Source of the DNA: Gordonia shandongensis DSM 45094
Lineage (GTDB): Bacteria > Actinomycetota > Actinomycetes > Mycobacteriales > Mycobacteriaceae
Assembly (NCBI RefSeq): GCF_000423025.1
Contig: NZ_AUHE01000009.1
Coordinates: forward strand, 78,103-142,102
Length of the DNA: 64,000 bases
Reading direction: 5' to 3'
Positions 8,859-18,813 of this stretch are shown piece after piece (positions within the stretch are counted from its first letter, which is position 1; every line of letters begins with the position of its first letter). The notes under the pieces were generated by a model that was not told the DNA's origin, searched no databases, and worked only from the letters and a program-made list of their open reading frames with translations. The translations under genes were made by a program, and so were the position numbers.

Positions 8859-10832
8859 TCACCAGCGGTGATCGCGGCCCCGCTGGGCGTACCACTCGAT
8901 CAGCGAGTAGTCGTCGACCGACTTGGGGTCGATGCTGACCTCGCTGCGGCCCGCGAGAATCGCCGTGACCGGCACCTCGAGCTTCTTGCCCGTCCGCGTG
9001 TGCGGAATGCCGGGGGCCACGATCACCTCGTCGGGCACGTGGCGGGGCGAGAGCCGCGTCTTGATGTCGCCGGCCACCCGCGCGATCAGGTCGTCGGTGA
9101 GGTCGGCGCCGGGAACCAGGGTGACGAACAGCGGCATCCAGTACGCACCGCGCGGGCCGTCGACCCCGAGGACGAAGGCCTCCGCGATCTCCGGGATGCC
9201 CTCGACGACCTCGTAGATGTCGGCCGATCCCATGCGGATCCCGTGCCGGTTCAACGTCGCATCGCTGCGTCCGTGGATCACCAGGGACCCGCGTCGGGTG
9301 ACGGTCACCCAGTCCCCGTGCCGCCACACCGGCGTCCGGTCGGCGGCGTCGCGCCCCTCCCACTCGTGCGCGAAGTACGCGTTCCGGTACCGCTCGCCGT
9401 CGGGGTCGTTCCAGAACATGACGGGCATCGACGGCATCGGTGCGGTGATCACCATCTCGCCGACCTCGTCGACGAGCGGCTGCCCCGCAGGCGACCAGCT
9501 CTCCAGGCTCACGCCCAGGTAGCGGGCCGACAGTTCCCCGGCGACCACCGGCACCCCGCTGGTGCCGCCGGCGAACGCCGTCACGACGTCGGTGCCGCCG
9601 CTGATCGACGACACCGGAAGACCGCGGCGGACGTTCTCGTCGATCCAGTCGAACAGGTCCGCGGCCAGCGTCGATCCGGTGCTGCCGATCGCCGCCAGCG
9701 CCGACAGGTCGTGGTCGGCCCCCGGGTGCAGGCCGGCCTTGCGGGACGCCTGGAGCTGCCCGGGGCTCGTACCGAAGTAGGTGACGCGTTCGCGCTCCAC
9801 GATCCCCCACAGGCGGTCGGCGTCCGGGTGCAACGGCGAACCGCTGTAACAGACGATCCGCGCCCCGACCAGCAGTCCGGCGATCTGGTAGTTCCACATC
9901 ATCCAGCTCAGCGCCGTCTGCCAGAAGAACACGGACTCCGCGCCGAGATCCGACTGGAGCGCCGTGGCCTTGAGGTGTTCGAGGACCACTCCCCCGTGGC
10001 CGTGCACGATCCCCTTCGGTCGGCCCGTGGTTCCGGAGGAGAACAGCACCCACAGCGGGTGGTCGAAGGGCACCGCCACCGACGTCGGAGCCTCGGAGCC
10101 CGGGGCCGCCTCTGCGTCGATCACGTCGGACCACCGCACCGCCGACTCGGCGTCCACCGCCGGCTCCCCCACGACGATGTGCGTCACGGGGCGACCCGAC
10201 TCGGCGGCCAGGAGTTCGGCGAGCTCCGCCGATTCGGCACGGCGGTCGATGTCCTTGCCGTTGTAGCGGTACCCGGACGCCGAGAACAGCACGCGCGGCG
10301 ACAGCTGGGCGAGGCGACCGGCGGCTCCCTCCGGCGCGTAGTCCTGACCGCAGCCCGACCAGATGGCGCCGAGCGATGCGGTCGCCAGGAAGGCGATCAC
10401 GGCCTCGGGGATGTCCGGCAGGTACGCGGCCACCACGTCGCCCGGTTCGACGCCGGCGTCCCGCAGCGCGCGGGCGACGGCCCCGACGCGCGCCGGGAGT
10501 TCGGCCCACGTGACGGCGGTCCGGACCCCGTCCTCGTCGAGACCGACGATGGCCTCACCGGGGAGGCCCGCATTGCGCAGGACCACGTCGGTGTAGTTGA
10601 GGCGGGTGTCCGGGAACCAGACGGCACCGGGCATCGAGGCGTCGGCCAGGACCGCCTCGGCGTCGGCGCGCAGCGGTTCGGCGGCCACCTCGTCGAGGTC
10701 GAAGTGATCCCAGACCGCCCGCCAGAAGCCCGGCAGGTCGGTGACCGAATACGTCCAGACGTCGTCGTACGACGACATCGGTCGACCGGTGCGGTCGGCG
10801 AGTCGGGCGGCGAAGGCGTCGAAGATCGTCAC
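8859..10832 (-). CDS. Acetoacetate-CoA ligase
   Basis: A 657-residue member of the ANL adenylate-forming superfamily. The ACS-like N-terminus (YDDVWTYSVTDLPGFWRAVWDHF, split around residues 20-45) and length match acetoacetyl-CoA synthetases rather than acetyl-CoA synthetase. The P-loop is SSGTTGRPKGIVHGHGG, the adenylation motif YxGTSPG is TYFGTSPGQ, and the C-terminal lysine motif is HTRTGKKLEVPV. It converts acetoacetate, ATP and CoA to acetoacetyl-CoA. Its GTG (10832) overlaps the fadD stop (GTGA), so it ends an operon that itself produces acetoacetate through the CitE lyase. Confidence 0.92.
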   Translation of the reverse strand: MTIFDAFAARLADRTGRPMSSYDDVWTYSVTDLPGFWRAVWDHFDLDEVAAEPLRADAEAVLADASMPGAVWFPDTRLNYTDVVLRNAGLPGEAIVGLDEDGVRTAVTWAELPARVGAVARALRDAGVEPGDVVAAYLPDIPEAVIAFLATASLGAIWSGCGQDYAPEGAAGRLAQLSPRVLFSASGYRYNGKDIDRRAESAELAELLAAESGRPVTHIVVGEPAVDAESAVRWSDVIDAEAAPGSEAPTSVAVPFDHPLWVLFSSGTTGRPKGIVHGHGGVVLEHLKATALQSDLGAESVFFWQTALSWMMWNYQIAGLLVGARIVCYSGSPLHPDADRLWGIVERERVTYFGTSPGQLQASRKAGLHPGADHDLSALAAIGSTGSTLAADLFDWIDENVRRGLPVSSISGGTDVVTAFAGGTSGVPVVAGELSARYLGVSLESWSPAGQPLVDEVGEMVITAPMPSMPVMFWNDPDGERYRNAYFAHEWEGRDAADRTPVWRHGDWVTVTRRGSLVIHGRSDATLNRHGIRMGSADIYEVVEGIPEIAEAFVLGVDGPRGAYWMPLFVTLVPGADLTDDLIARVAGDIKTRLSPRHVPDEVIVAPGIPHTRTGKKLEVPVTAILAGRSEVSIDPKSVDDYSLIEWYAQRGRDHRW

Positions 10833-12466
10833 CCGTCCAACCCCAGGAACTCGATGGACTTCTCGCGCATCTCCACCTTGCGGACCTTTCCGGTGACGGT
10901 CATCGGGAACTCGTCGACCACGTGGACGTACTTCGGGATCTTGTGGCGCGAGATGTGTCCGGCGGCGAATTCGCGCACCGTGTCGGCGTCGAGGGTGTCT
11001 GCACCGTCCCGAAGCCGGATCCACGCCATCAACTCCTCACCGTACTTCTCATCGGGCACCCCGATCACCTGGGCGTCGACGATGTCCGGGTGCGTGTAGA
11101 GGAACTCCTCGATCTCGCGGGGGTAGATGTTCTCGCCGCCGCGGATCACCATGTCCTTGATGCGGCCGGTGATCCGCACGTATCCGTCGTCGGCCATCAC
11201 GCCCAGATCGCCGGTCCGCATCCACCCGTCGGGGTCGATGGCGTCGGCGGTCTTCTCCGGGTCGTTCCAGTAGCCCCTCATCACCGAGTACCCGCGGGTC
11301 CGGAACTCACCGGTCTCCCCGCGCGGCAGGATCTCGCCGGTCATCGGATCGGCGATCGCGATCTCCAGGTGCGGTCCGACCCGTCCGACGGTGGCGACCC
11401 GCAGGTCGAGGGCGTCGTCCATCCGGGTCTGTGTCGACACCGGGCTGGTCTCGGTCATTCCGTAGCAGATCGACACCTGCGACATGTTCATGTCGTCGAT
11501 GACGCGACGCATCACCTGTTCGGGGCAGGGCGAACCCGCCATGATCCCGGTTCGCAGGGTCGACAGGTCGAACGACTCCCCGGAGTCGAGCAGCGCCAGT
11601 TCGGCGATGAACATCGTCGGGACGCCGTACAGGCTGGTGCACCGGTACTTCTCGACGGCGCTCAGCGCGGCCCGAGGGTCGAACGCCGGCCCGGGGATCA
11701 CCATCGCACAGCCGAACGCGATGGCCGCGAGGTTGCCCATCACCATCCCGAAGCAGTGGTAGAAGGGCACCGGCAGACAGATGCGGTCGGCCTCGGTGTA
11801 TTCCAGCAGCGACCCGACCATGTATCCGTTGTTGCCGATGTTGACATGCGTCAGCGTGACGCCCTTCGGGGATCCGGTGGTGCCGGAGGTGTACTGGATG
11901 TTGATCGGATCGTCCGCGCGCAGACCGGCCGCGATCTCGGCGATCTGCGCGAGCTCGTCGTCGGACGGCGCGGCCAGCATGTCCGCGAAGGTGTCCGACT
12001 CGAAGAGGATCACCTCGCGCAGGTCGTCGGCCTGATCGCGGACGTCGGCGAGCATCTGCGCGTAGTCGGAGTCCCGAAAGCTCTCGGCCGCCAAGACCAG
12101 CGACGTCCCCGACTGTTTGAGCGCGTACAGGAGTTCGTGACGCCGATAGGAGGGGTTGAGGACCACCAGGATCGCCCCGATCTCGGCCGCGGCGAACTGG
12201 GTGAGCACCCATTCGAATCGGTTCGGCGACCACAGGCTCACCCGGTCGCCGGTCTGCACGCCGTGCCGCCGCAGACCGGCGGCCAGGGCGAGCACGTCGC
12301 GGCGGAACTCCGCGTACGTCCACGATCGGTCGACCGCGGCGTCGATGAGCGCGTCGGAGTCGGGGTGCGCGGCCGCGGTCGCGGCGAGCGTGGTCCCGAT
12401 GGTGTGCGTCAACAGCGGCGGTTCGGACTCGCCCGATGCGTACGAGAGGGGATCGCTGCCGGTCAT
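10829..12466 (-). CDS. Acyl-CoA synthetase (FadD35-like AMP-binding protein)
   Basis: A 545-residue ANL ligase. P-loop YTSGTTGSPKGVTLTH, motif YGMTETSP, hinge/adenylation RTGDLGVMADDGYVRITGR, KDMVIRGGENIYP, and the final lysine in MTVTGKVRKVEMR. Closest in style to medium-chain/FadD35-like ligases that accompany the leucine-degradation cluster in mycobacteria. The substrate, a short or branched acid, is inferred from its neighbours. It is separated from citE by ~110 bases holding a G-rich tandem repeat, so it may have its own expression level. It starts at ATG 12466 with GGAGG upstream and overlaps the aacS start. Confidence 0.9.
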   Translation of the reverse strand: MTGSDPLSYASGESEPPLLTHTIGTTLAATAAAHPDSDALIDAAVDRSWTYAEFRRDVLALAAGLRRHGVQTGDRVSLWSPNRFEWVLTQFAAAEIGAILVVLNPSYRRHELLYALKQSGTSLVLAAESFRDSDYAQMLADVRDQADDLREVILFESDTFADMLAAPSDDELAQIAEIAAGLRADDPINIQYTSGTTGSPKGVTLTHVNIGNNGYMVGSLLEYTEADRICLPVPFYHCFGMVMGNLAAIAFGCAMVIPGPAFDPRAALSAVEKYRCTSLYGVPTMFIAELALLDSGESFDLSTLRTGIMAGSPCPEQVMRRVIDDMNMSQVSICYGMTETSPVSTQTRMDDALDLRVATVGRVGPHLEIAIADPMTGEILPRGETGEFRTRGYSVMRGYWNDPEKTADAIDPDGWMRTGDLGVMADDGYVRITGRIKDMVIRGGENIYPREIEEFLYTHPDIVDAQVIGVPDEKYGEELMAWIRLRDGADTLDADTVREFAAGHISRHKIPKYVHVVDEFPMTVTGKVRKVEMREKSIEFLGLDG

Positions 12467-12497
12467 GGTGTGCCTCCGTGGATCTCGGGGTGTGGGG

Positions 12498-12560
12498 GTC
12501 GGGGGTGGGAGTCGGGGGTGGGAGTCGGGGGTGGGAGTCGGGGGTGGGAGTCGGGGTGGA
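12498..12560. repeat. 13-bp G-rich tandem repeat between citE and fadD
   Basis: The unit GTCGGGGGTGGGA is repeated four times exactly (12498-12549), with a shortened fifth copy to 12560. The plus strand carries runs of 3-5 G, so a G-quadruplex is possible there. The mRNA of the fadD operon would carry the C-rich complement. The unit contains no ATG or GTG start on the minus strand. Confidence 0.9.
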
Positions 12561-12575
12561 GCTTCCGAGTGATCG

Positions 12576-13445
12576 TCAGGAGCCGGCGACGGCCCTGGTC
12601 AGTATCGCGCGGGCCTGCGCGATCACCGGGCCGTCGATCATCTGACCGTCGAGGGCGAAGACGCCGCCGTCGTGGGCCTCGGCGCCCTCGACCACCCGGT
12701 GCGCCCACGCCACGCGGTCGGCGGACGGGGCGTAGCCGGCGCGGATGTGCTCCACCTGGCTCGGGTGGATGCAGGCCGTGGCGGTGTAGCCCTGTGCGAC
12801 GGCGTCGCGGACCTCGGCGACCAGCCCGTCGACGTCGGCGATGTCGATGTGGACGGCGTCGATCGCCGCCGTGCCGAATGCCGCCGCCGCGAGCCGCACT
12901 CGCGCTCGCACGTGCCGCGCCACGTCACGGTAGCGACCGGGGTGCGCCTCGTCGTCGCCGAAGCGGCTCGACGTGCCGCCCATCCCCGCCGCGAGGTCCT
13001 CGGCGCCCCACATCAGTCCGACGCAGTTGGGGGCGGCCGCGATCTCCTCGACGCGGACGGCGCCCAGGGGTGTCTCGATGAGCGCGATCGTCGGGATCCC
13101 GTGTCCGGTGATCTCGTCGGCGCTCTGGACCTTGGCCTGCATGACGGTCCGGTACCCGGTGTGCGCGACGGCCTCGAGGTCGAGGGGATGCTCGGGCGAA
13201 TCGGCGGGGTTGATCCGCACGATCACCCGGTCGGCGTCCACCGGTGTGGCGATCAGCGAATCGCGCGCCGCCGCCTTGTCGGCCGGTGCCACCGCGTCCT
13301 CCAGGTCGAGGATCACCACATCCGCGCGGTCGAGGGCTTTGCCGTAGCGTTCGGGCCGGTCGGCGGGGCAGAACAGCAGTGCCGGACCGGCCGGAGTCCA
13401 TCCGGGTTGCGGATCGGTGGGGGTCGTCTCGCCGGTCATCGTCAC
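12576..13445 (-). CDS. CitE-like beta-hydroxyacyl-CoA lyase
   Basis: A 289-residue HpcH/HpaI-type TIM barrel. Motifs: LLFCPADRPERYGKAL at the start, DVVILDLEDAV (Mg/acyl binding), VRINPADSPEH, and LIETPLGAV with the metal-ligand Glu. Rv2498c, in the equivalent position in M. tuberculosis, is known as a lyase for HMG-CoA in leucine catabolism and citramalyl-CoA in itaconate breakdown, and the same role is inferred here. I choose GTG 13445 because it overlaps the maoC stop (GTGA) like the other junctions of this operon; ATG 13439 is possible. Confidence 0.9.
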   Translation of the reverse strand: MTMTGETTPTDPQPGWTPAGPALLFCPADRPERYGKALDRADVVILDLEDAVAPADKAAARDSLIATPVDADRVIVRINPADSPEHPLDLEAVAHTGYRTVMQAKVQSADEITGHGIPTIALIETPLGAVRVEEIAAAPNCVGLMWGAEDLAAGMGGTSSRFGDDEAHPGRYRDVARHVRARVRLAAAAFGTAAIDAVHIDIADVDGLVAEVRDAVAQGYTATACIHPSQVEHIRAGYAPSADRVAWAHRVVEGAEAHDGGVFALDGQMIDGPVIAQARAILTRAVAGS

Positions 13446-13942
13446 TCGTCTCCCTCCGGGCGCACACGGACGAGGGTGGATCGCGACGCCCGCGCGACGA
13501 TCACACCGTTCTGGTTGCGGCCGATGTGGGTGAGGTCGATGATCCCCTCGCCGGGACGCGACTTCGAGAGCCGCGCGCCCGTGCACTCGGTCTCGCCGTA
13601 CAGGGTGTCACCGGCGAACATCGGTGCGGGGAAGGCGATCTCGTGGAATCCGAGGTTGGCCACCAGCGTCCCCTGGGTCAGCTGGGCCACCGACAGGCCG
13701 ACGATCGTCGAGAGGGTGAGCATGGAGTTCACCAGGCGCTGTCCGTCGAATCCCGGTTGGGTCGCCGACCACGCGGCATCCAGGTGGAGCGCCTGGGTGT
13801 TCATCGTCAGTGTCGTGAACAGGACGTTGTCGGCCTCGGTGATGGTGCGGCCCGGCCGATGCTCGTAGACGGCGCCGATCTCGAACTCCTCGAACCAGAG
13901 TCCCCGCTGGGTGATCCGCTTCGCGGCGGTGTCCGCGCTCAT
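13442..13942 (-). CDS. MaoC-like enoyl-CoA hydratase
   Basis: A 166-residue hot-dog-fold hydratase. The catalytic hydratase motif region is GRTITEADNVLFTTLTMNTQ followed by LHLDAAWS, with the later FHEIAFPAPMFAGDTL strand. It lies between fadE and citE, overlapping both (ATGA at 13939-13942, GTGA at 13442-13445). In the M. tuberculosis cluster the equivalent protein (Rv2499c) hydrates methylglutaconyl-CoA or itaconyl-CoA for the CitE lyase. The same job is inferred for this protein. Confidence 0.9.
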   Translation of the reverse strand: MSADTAAKRITQRGLWFEEFEIGAVYEHRPGRTITEADNVLFTTLTMNTQALHLDAAWSATQPGFDGQRLVNSMLTLSTIVGLSVAQLTQGTLVANLGFHEIAFPAPMFAGDTLYGETECTGARLSKSRPGEGIIDLTHIGRNQNGVIVARASRSTLVRVRPEGDE

Positions 13943-15084
13943 GCCGGCAGTCCCAGCGCGCGGGCGATCAGCATGAGCTGTACCTCGGTGGTGCCCTCGC
14001 CGATCTCGAGGATCTTCGAGTCACGGTAGTGGCGCGAGACGAGATACTCGTTCATGAAGCCGTAACCGCCGTGGATCTGCGTGCCCATCCGGGCGTTGTC
14101 CATCGCAGCCTCCGACGACACCATCTTGGCGATGGACGCCTCCTTCTTGAAGGGTTTGCCCGCCAGCATCTTGGCGGCGGCGTCGTAGTACGCCATCCGC
14201 GCCACGTGGGCCCGCGCCTCCATCCGTGCGATCGCGAACGACACCGACTGGTATTCGGCGATCGGCTTGCCGAACGACTTGCGTTCGCGGGCGTACTGCA
14301 CGCACGCGTCGACGCACCCCTGTGCGACGCCCGTGGCCAGTCCGGCGATCGCGATGCGGCCCTCGTCGAGGATCGACAGGAAGTTGGCGTATCCGCGGCC
14401 TCGTTCGCCGAGGAGGTTCTCCCGGGGCACGCGGGCGTCGGAGAAGCTCAGCGGGTGGGTGTCCGAGGCGTGCCAGCCGACCTTGTCGTAGGCGGGTTCG
14501 GCGACGAACCCCGGGGTGTCGGACGGGACGATGATCGTCGAGATCTCCTTGCGGTCGCCCGCCGCGCCGGTGACGGCGGTGACGGTGACCAGCGATGTGA
14601 TGTCGGTTCCCGAGTTGGTGATGAACTGCTTGGCGCCGTTGAGGACCCAGCTGTCACCGTCTTCGCGCGCGGTGGTCGCGGTCGCACCGGCGTCCGACCC
14701 CGCTCCGGGTTCGGTGAGACCGAACCCGGCGAGCGCCCGGCCCGCGAGGAGGTCGGGAAGCCAACGCTGTTTCTGCTCGTCGGTGCCGAACCGGTAGATG
14801 GGCATGGCGCCGAGCCCCACGCCGGCTTCGAGGGTGATCGCCACGGACTGGTCGACCTTGCCGAGTTCCTCCAACGCCAGCGCGAGCGCGAAGTAGTCAC
14901 CGCCCATACCGCCGTACTCTTCCGGGAACGGCAGCCCGAACAGTCCCATCTGCCCCATCTGGGCGACGACCTCGTACGGGAAGGTCTTCTCCCGATCGTG
15001 CTGCGCCGAGACGGGGGCCACCACCTGCTGGGCGAAGTCGCGGACGCTGTCGACCAGGTCGGTGTATTCCTGCGTCAATTCCAT
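13939..15084 (-). CDS. Acyl-CoA dehydrogenase (FadE19-like)
   Basis: A 381-residue flavoprotein of the three-domain acyl-CoA dehydrogenase family. Motifs: LTEPGAGSDAGATATTA (FAD/substrate), FITNSGTD, QIHGGYGFMNEYLVSRHYRD, and ILEIGEGTTEVQ. The glutamate in GEGT occupies the usual short-chain/MCAD catalytic position; isovaleryl-CoA dehydrogenases have Ala there and use a different Glu. This argues for a 2-methyl-branched or short-chain acyl-CoA substrate. Context (MCC subunits, MaoC, CitE) places it in branched-chain amino acid breakdown, feeding electrons to ETF. Confidence 0.93.
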   Translation of the reverse strand: MELTQEYTDLVDSVRDFAQQVVAPVSAQHDREKTFPYEVVAQMGQMGLFGLPFPEEYGGMGGDYFALALALEELGKVDQSVAITLEAGVGLGAMPIYRFGTDEQKQRWLPDLLAGRALAGFGLTEPGAGSDAGATATTAREDGDSWVLNGAKQFITNSGTDITSLVTVTAVTGAAGDRKEISTIIVPSDTPGFVAEPAYDKVGWHASDTHPLSFSDARVPRENLLGERGRGYANFLSILDEGRIAIAGLATGVAQGCVDACVQYARERKSFGKPIAEYQSVSFAIARMEARAHVARMAYYDAAAKMLAGKPFKKEASIAKMVSSEAAMDNARMGTQIHGGYGFMNEYLVSRHYRDSKILEIGEGTTEVQLMLIARALGLPA

Positions 15085-15152
15085 GAGAGTGAGAGTTCCT
15101 TCGTCGAGTTCGTGCGTGTGTGTGCGGGCCCGGCGGCGTGCGGGCCCGGCTC

Positions 15153-17234
15153 CTACTGATCTGGGCCGGTCGGATCTGGGTCGGTCGGATCTGGCGCGAC
15201 GACTTGCGCGAGGACCTGCTGCGCGTCGACCTTGTCGCCGACTCGGACCTTCACGGTCGCCGTGCCGTCGATCGGCGCGCGGAGAGTGTGCTCCATCTTC
15301 ATCGCCTCCACCACGACCAATGCGTCGGACGCCGTCACGGCGGCGCCGTCGGTTCCGGGCACCGCGACGACGGTCCCCGGCATGGGGCTGACGACGTCGC
15401 CCACCGCGTCCCCCTCATCGTGCTGTGTCAGCGCTCGCGCCGTGTGCAGAATCCACGTTCCCGGATCGCCGGCCACCCAGCGTCGGCCGTCGTCGTCGGC
15501 CCGGACGGCCCACCGCCGCCGCCGACCCTCGACCATCAGGTCGAAGACGCCCGCATCGGGGGTCGGGCGCAGGACGACGCTCGACGTCCACGGGGTGTTC
15601 CCGCCGTCCTCGGCGGCCGGGGCGTTTCCCCCGTCCTCGGTGCGCACCGTCACGTCGGCCGCGAGCCGGGCGGTGTCGGCGGCGGTGATCTGCGCCGACA
15701 CGGTGTAGCGATGCCCGGCAGACACCAGTCGGGTGACGACCGGGGACGGGGCGCCGATCCGGAACCCCAGTGCCGACGACCACAGGTCGTCGGGGTCGCC
15801 GAGTCGCAGTCCGCCGAGCGCACCCGCGACGAGGGCCTCGGGTCCCGGCGGCGGCGCGCTGTAGTCCACGGCGATCCGGTCGAGCAGCTCGGTGTCGAGG
15901 TCCGCCGTCCGCACGGACTGCTGGGCGATCACATACCGGCAGAAGTCGATGTTGGTCACGACGCCGAGCAGACGCGTACCCGACAGCGCCTCCTCCAGTC
16001 GGTCGAGAGCCTCGTCGCGGTCGGTGCCGTAGGTGATGACCTTCGCCAGCATCGGGTCGTAGTCGCTGCCGATCACCGACCCCTCGGCGATGCCGCTGTC
16101 GATGCGGACGCCCGTGCCGGTCCGCGGCCACGAGAGCCGCTCCACGGTGCCGCCGGTCGGGAGGAAGCCCTGCCCCGGGTCCTCCGCGTACACGCGGGCC
16201 TCGAAGGCGTGACCGGTGAGGACGATGTCGTCCTGGGTGAGCGACAGCGGCTCGCCGCGGGCGATGCGCACCTGCTGCTCCACCAGGTCGACGCCCGTCA
16301 CCAGTTCGGTGACCGGATGCTCCACCTGCAGCCGCGTGTTCATCTCCATGAAGAAGAACTCATCGGGACGCACCGCCGAGACGATGAACTCGACGGTGCC
16401 CGCGCCCGTGTAACCGACGCTGCGCGCGGCATCGCACGCCGCCTCGCCGATGCGGGCCCGGGTGGCCTCGTCGAGCAGTGCCGACGGCGCCTCCTCGATG
16501 ACCTTCTGGTGTCTGCGCTGCAGTGAGCATTCGCGTTCGCCGAGGTGGATGACGTTTCCGTGCTGGTCGGCGAGGATCTGCACCTCGATGTGGCGCGGAG
16601 TGAGGACGAAGTGCTCGATGAACAGGGTGTCGTCGCCGAACGCCGACGACGCCTCGCGGCGGGCCGTCACCAGGGCTTCGGCCAGGTCGGACGGGTCGTC
16701 GACGCGGTGCATGCCCTTACCGCCGCCGCCCGCGCTGGGCTTGATGAGCACGGGGAAGCCGACCCCCTGCGCGCCGTCGACGAGCTCTGCGTCGCTCAGC
16801 CCCGGTCGCGAGATGCCCGGCACCACCGGAACGTCCCGCCGGGTGACGGCCTCGCGCGCGGTGATCTTGTCGCCCATCGTGGCGATGGCCTCGGCGGGCG
16901 GCCCGATGAAGACGATGCCCGCCTCGGCGAGGGCCGCGGCGAACTGCTGGTTCTCCGAGAGGAAGCCGTACCCGGGGTGGACGGCGTCGGCGCCGGTGAT
17001 CCGTGCGGCCTCCACCACGGCGTCGATTCTCAGGTAGCTCTCGGTGGCCGCCGCCGGGCCGATCCGGACCGCTTCGTCGGCCATGAGGACGTGCGGGGCG
17101 TCCGCGTCGGCGTCGGAGTACACGGCGACGGATTTGATGCCCATCGTGTGGAGCGTGCTCATCACCCGGCAGGCGATCTCGCCGCGGTTGGCGACGAGGA
17201 CTTTCCGCAGGGTGGTCGTCTCGATCTGATTCAT
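15153..17234 (-). CDS. Biotin-dependent acyl-CoA carboxylase alpha subunit (AccA1-like, MCC alpha)
   Basis: A 693-residue protein. Residues ~8-450 form biotin carboxylase ([17 protein letters not shown]-grasp [42 protein letters not shown]). Near residue 650 is the biotin carboxyl carrier domain with [10 protein letters not shown], where Lys is biotinylated. The C-terminus ends in a short Asp-Pro-Thr repeat. With the AccD1-type beta subunit 13 bases upstream it should form 3-methylcrotonyl-CoA carboxylase, the committed step of leucine degradation. It starts at ATG 17234. A 68-base gap with a GCGGGCCCGG direct repeat separates it from fadE. Confidence 0.95.
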   Translation of the reverse strand: MNQIETTTLRKVLVANRGEIACRVMSTLHTMGIKSVAVYSDADADAPHVLMADEAVRIGPAAATESYLRIDAVVEAARITGADAVHPGYGFLSENQQFAAALAEAGIVFIGPPAEAIATMGDKITAREAVTRRDVPVVPGISRPGLSDAELVDGAQGVGFPVLIKPSAGGGGKGMHRVDDPSDLAEALVTARREASSAFGDDTLFIEHFVLTPRHIEVQILADQHGNVIHLGERECSLQRRHQKVIEEAPSALLDEATRARIGEAACDAARSVGYTGAGTVEFIVSAVRPDEFFFMEMNTRLQVEHPVTELVTGVDLVEQQVRIARGEPLSLTQDDIVLTGHAFEARVYAEDPGQGFLPTGGTVERLSWPRTGTGVRIDSGIAEGSVIGSDYDPMLAKVITYGTDRDEALDRLEEALSGTRLLGVVTNIDFCRYVIAQQSVRTADLDTELLDRIAVDYSAPPPGPEALVAGALGGLRLGDPDDLWSSALGFRIGAPSPVVTRLVSAGHRYTVSAQITAADTARLAADVTVRTEDGGNAPAAEDGGNTPWTSSVVLRPTPDAGVFDLMVEGRRRRWAVRADDDGRRWVAGDPGTWILHTARALTQHDEGDAVGDVVSPMPGTVVAVPGTDGAAVTASDALVVVEAMKMEHTLRAPIDGTATVKVRVGDKVDAQQVLAQVVAPDPTDPDPTGPDQ
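15159..15196 (-). repeat. 15-bp in-frame repeat at the accA1 3' end
   Basis: GATCTGGGTCGGTCG-like units (plus-strand reading) occur about two and a half times just before the accA1 stop, encoding the repeated residues [13 protein letters not shown]. The period is a multiple of three, so copy-number change leaves the frame intact. Confidence 0.7.
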
Positions 17235-17247
17235 CTGTGTTCGCCTC

Positions 17248-18804
17248 TCACATCCGGAAGACGCCGTAGCCGGGATCGGCGAGCGGTGCGTACCGGCAGG
17301 ACTCCAATGCCAGGCCGAGCACCGTGCGGGTGTCGGCGGGGTCGATGATGCCGTCGTCCCACAGCCGGGCCGTGGAGTAGTAGGCGTCGGACTGCTCCTC
17401 GAACTGCTCGCGGATCGGCTCCTTGAACGCCTCCTCGTCGGCTTCCGACCAGGTGTCGCCCGACCTCTCGACGCCGCGCCGCCGGACGGTGGCGAGGGTG
17501 TCTGCGGCCTGCGGCCCGCCCATCACCGAGATGCGGGCGTTGGGCCACATCCACAGGAAGCGCGGGGAGTAGGCGCGGCCACACATCGAGTAGTTGCCGG
17601 CACCGAACGAGCCGCCGATCATCACCGTGAGCTTGGGGACGCGGGCACAGGCGACGGCGTTGACCATCTTGGCACCGTTCTTGGCGATGCCGCCCTCCTC
17701 GTACTGCCGACCGACCATGAAGCCGGTGATGTTCTGCAGGAAGATCAGCGGGATGCGGCGCTGGTCGCAGAGTTCGATGAAGTGGGCGCCCTTGAGCGCC
17801 GACTCGCTGAACAGGACCCCGTTGTTGGCGATGAAGCCGACGGGGTGCCCGTGGAGCGTCGCGAACGCGGTCACCAGCGACGTCCCGTATCCGGCCTTGA
17901 ACTCGGTGAACCGGCCGCCGTCGGACAGGATCTCGATGACCTCGCGCACGTCGTACGGGATCCGCGGGTCGGTGGGGACGACGTCGTACAGGTCGCTCTG
18001 GTCGCGGGTCGGCGCCACGGTGGGGGTGGTCTCCCACTGCGCGGGTTCGCGCGGCCCGAGGGTGGCGATGATCTCCCGCACCTTGGCCAGGGCCTGCTCG
18101 TCGTTGTCGACCAGGTGGTCGGTCACGCCGGAGACGGTGGAGTGCATGGTCCCGCCCCCGAGGTCTTCGGCGGTCACGTCCTCCCCGGTGGCGGCCTTCA
18201 CCAGCGGCGGCCCCGCCAGGAAGATCGTTCCCTGGTTCCGGACGATGACGTTCTCGTCGCTCATCGCGGGGACGTATGCGCCGCCGGCGGTCGAGGATCC
18301 CAGCACCGCCGAGATCTGCGGGATGCCCGCGGCGCTCATCGTGGCCTGGTTGTAGAAGATCCGGCCGAAGTGCTCGCGATCGGGGAAGACCTCGTCCTGG
18401 TTGAGGAGCATGGCGCCGCCGGAGTCGACCAGGTAGATGCACGGGAGCCGGTTCTGTCCGGCGATCTCCTGGGCGCGCAGATGCTTCTTGACGGTCATCG
18501 GATAGTAGGTGCCGCCGGAGACGGTGGCGTCGTTGGCGACGATCATGCATTCGCGTCCGTGGATGCGACCGATGCCGGCGACCACACCCGCGCTGGGCGC
18601 CTTGTCGTCGTACATGCCGTGTGCGGCCAGCGGCGCCACCTCCAGGAACGGCGATCCCGGGTCGATCAGCGCGTCGATCCGCTCCCGCGGGAGCAGCTTG
18701 CCCCGTTCGGCGTGACGCGCTCTGGCCTTCTCGCCGCCGCCGACGGCGGCGACGCGAAGGCGTTCGCGAAGCTCTGCGACATTCGTCCGGTGCTGTGAAC
18801 TCAC
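17248..18804 (-). CDS. Acyl-CoA carboxylase beta subunit (AccD1-like, MCC beta)
   Basis: A 518-residue carboxyltransferase with two crotonase-type halves. The N-half has [19 protein letters not shown] and the oxyanion region [25 protein letters not shown] follows. The C-half has [11 protein letters not shown] and [22 protein letters not shown], which resemble methylcrotonyl-CoA rather than propionyl-CoA carboxylases. It is the first gene of the seven-gene block ending in aacS. The start GTG (18804) follows a G-rich Shine-Dalgarno region. A perfect inverted repeat 10 bases upstream probably binds the adjacent TetR protein. Confidence 0.95.
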   Translation of the reverse strand: MSSQHRTNVAELRERLRVAAVGGGEKARARHAERGKLLPRERIDALIDPGSPFLEVAPLAAHGMYDDKAPSAGVVAGIGRIHGRECMIVANDATVSGGTYYPMTVKKHLRAQEIAGQNRLPCIYLVDSGGAMLLNQDEVFPDREHFGRIFYNQATMSAAGIPQISAVLGSSTAGGAYVPAMSDENVIVRNQGTIFLAGPPLVKAATGEDVTAEDLGGGTMHSTVSGVTDHLVDNDEQALAKVREIIATLGPREPAQWETTPTVAPTRDQSDLYDVVPTDPRIPYDVREVIEILSDGGRFTEFKAGYGTSLVTAFATLHGHPVGFIANNGVLFSESALKGAHFIELCDQRRIPLIFLQNITGFMVGRQYEEGGIAKNGAKMVNAVACARVPKLTVMIGGSFGAGNYSMCGRAYSPRFLWMWPNARISVMGGPQAADTLATVRRRGVERSGDTWSEADEEAFKEPIREQFEEQSDAYYSTARLWDDGIIDPADTRTVLGLALESCRYAPLADPGYGVFRM

Positions 18805-18813
18805 CCCGGCCCC

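Noticed and set aside
12498..12560. Regular repeats that might suggest a CRISPR array
   Set aside because: Units are 13 bp and contiguous, with no spacers and no cas genes nearby. It is a simple tandem repeat.
14029..15159. Long open frame opposite the acyl-CoA dehydrogenase (similar long frames lie opposite citE, accD1, sucC and uvrD)
   Set aside because: High GC leaves antisense frames open. These have biased composition, no motifs, and overlap well-supported genes completely.
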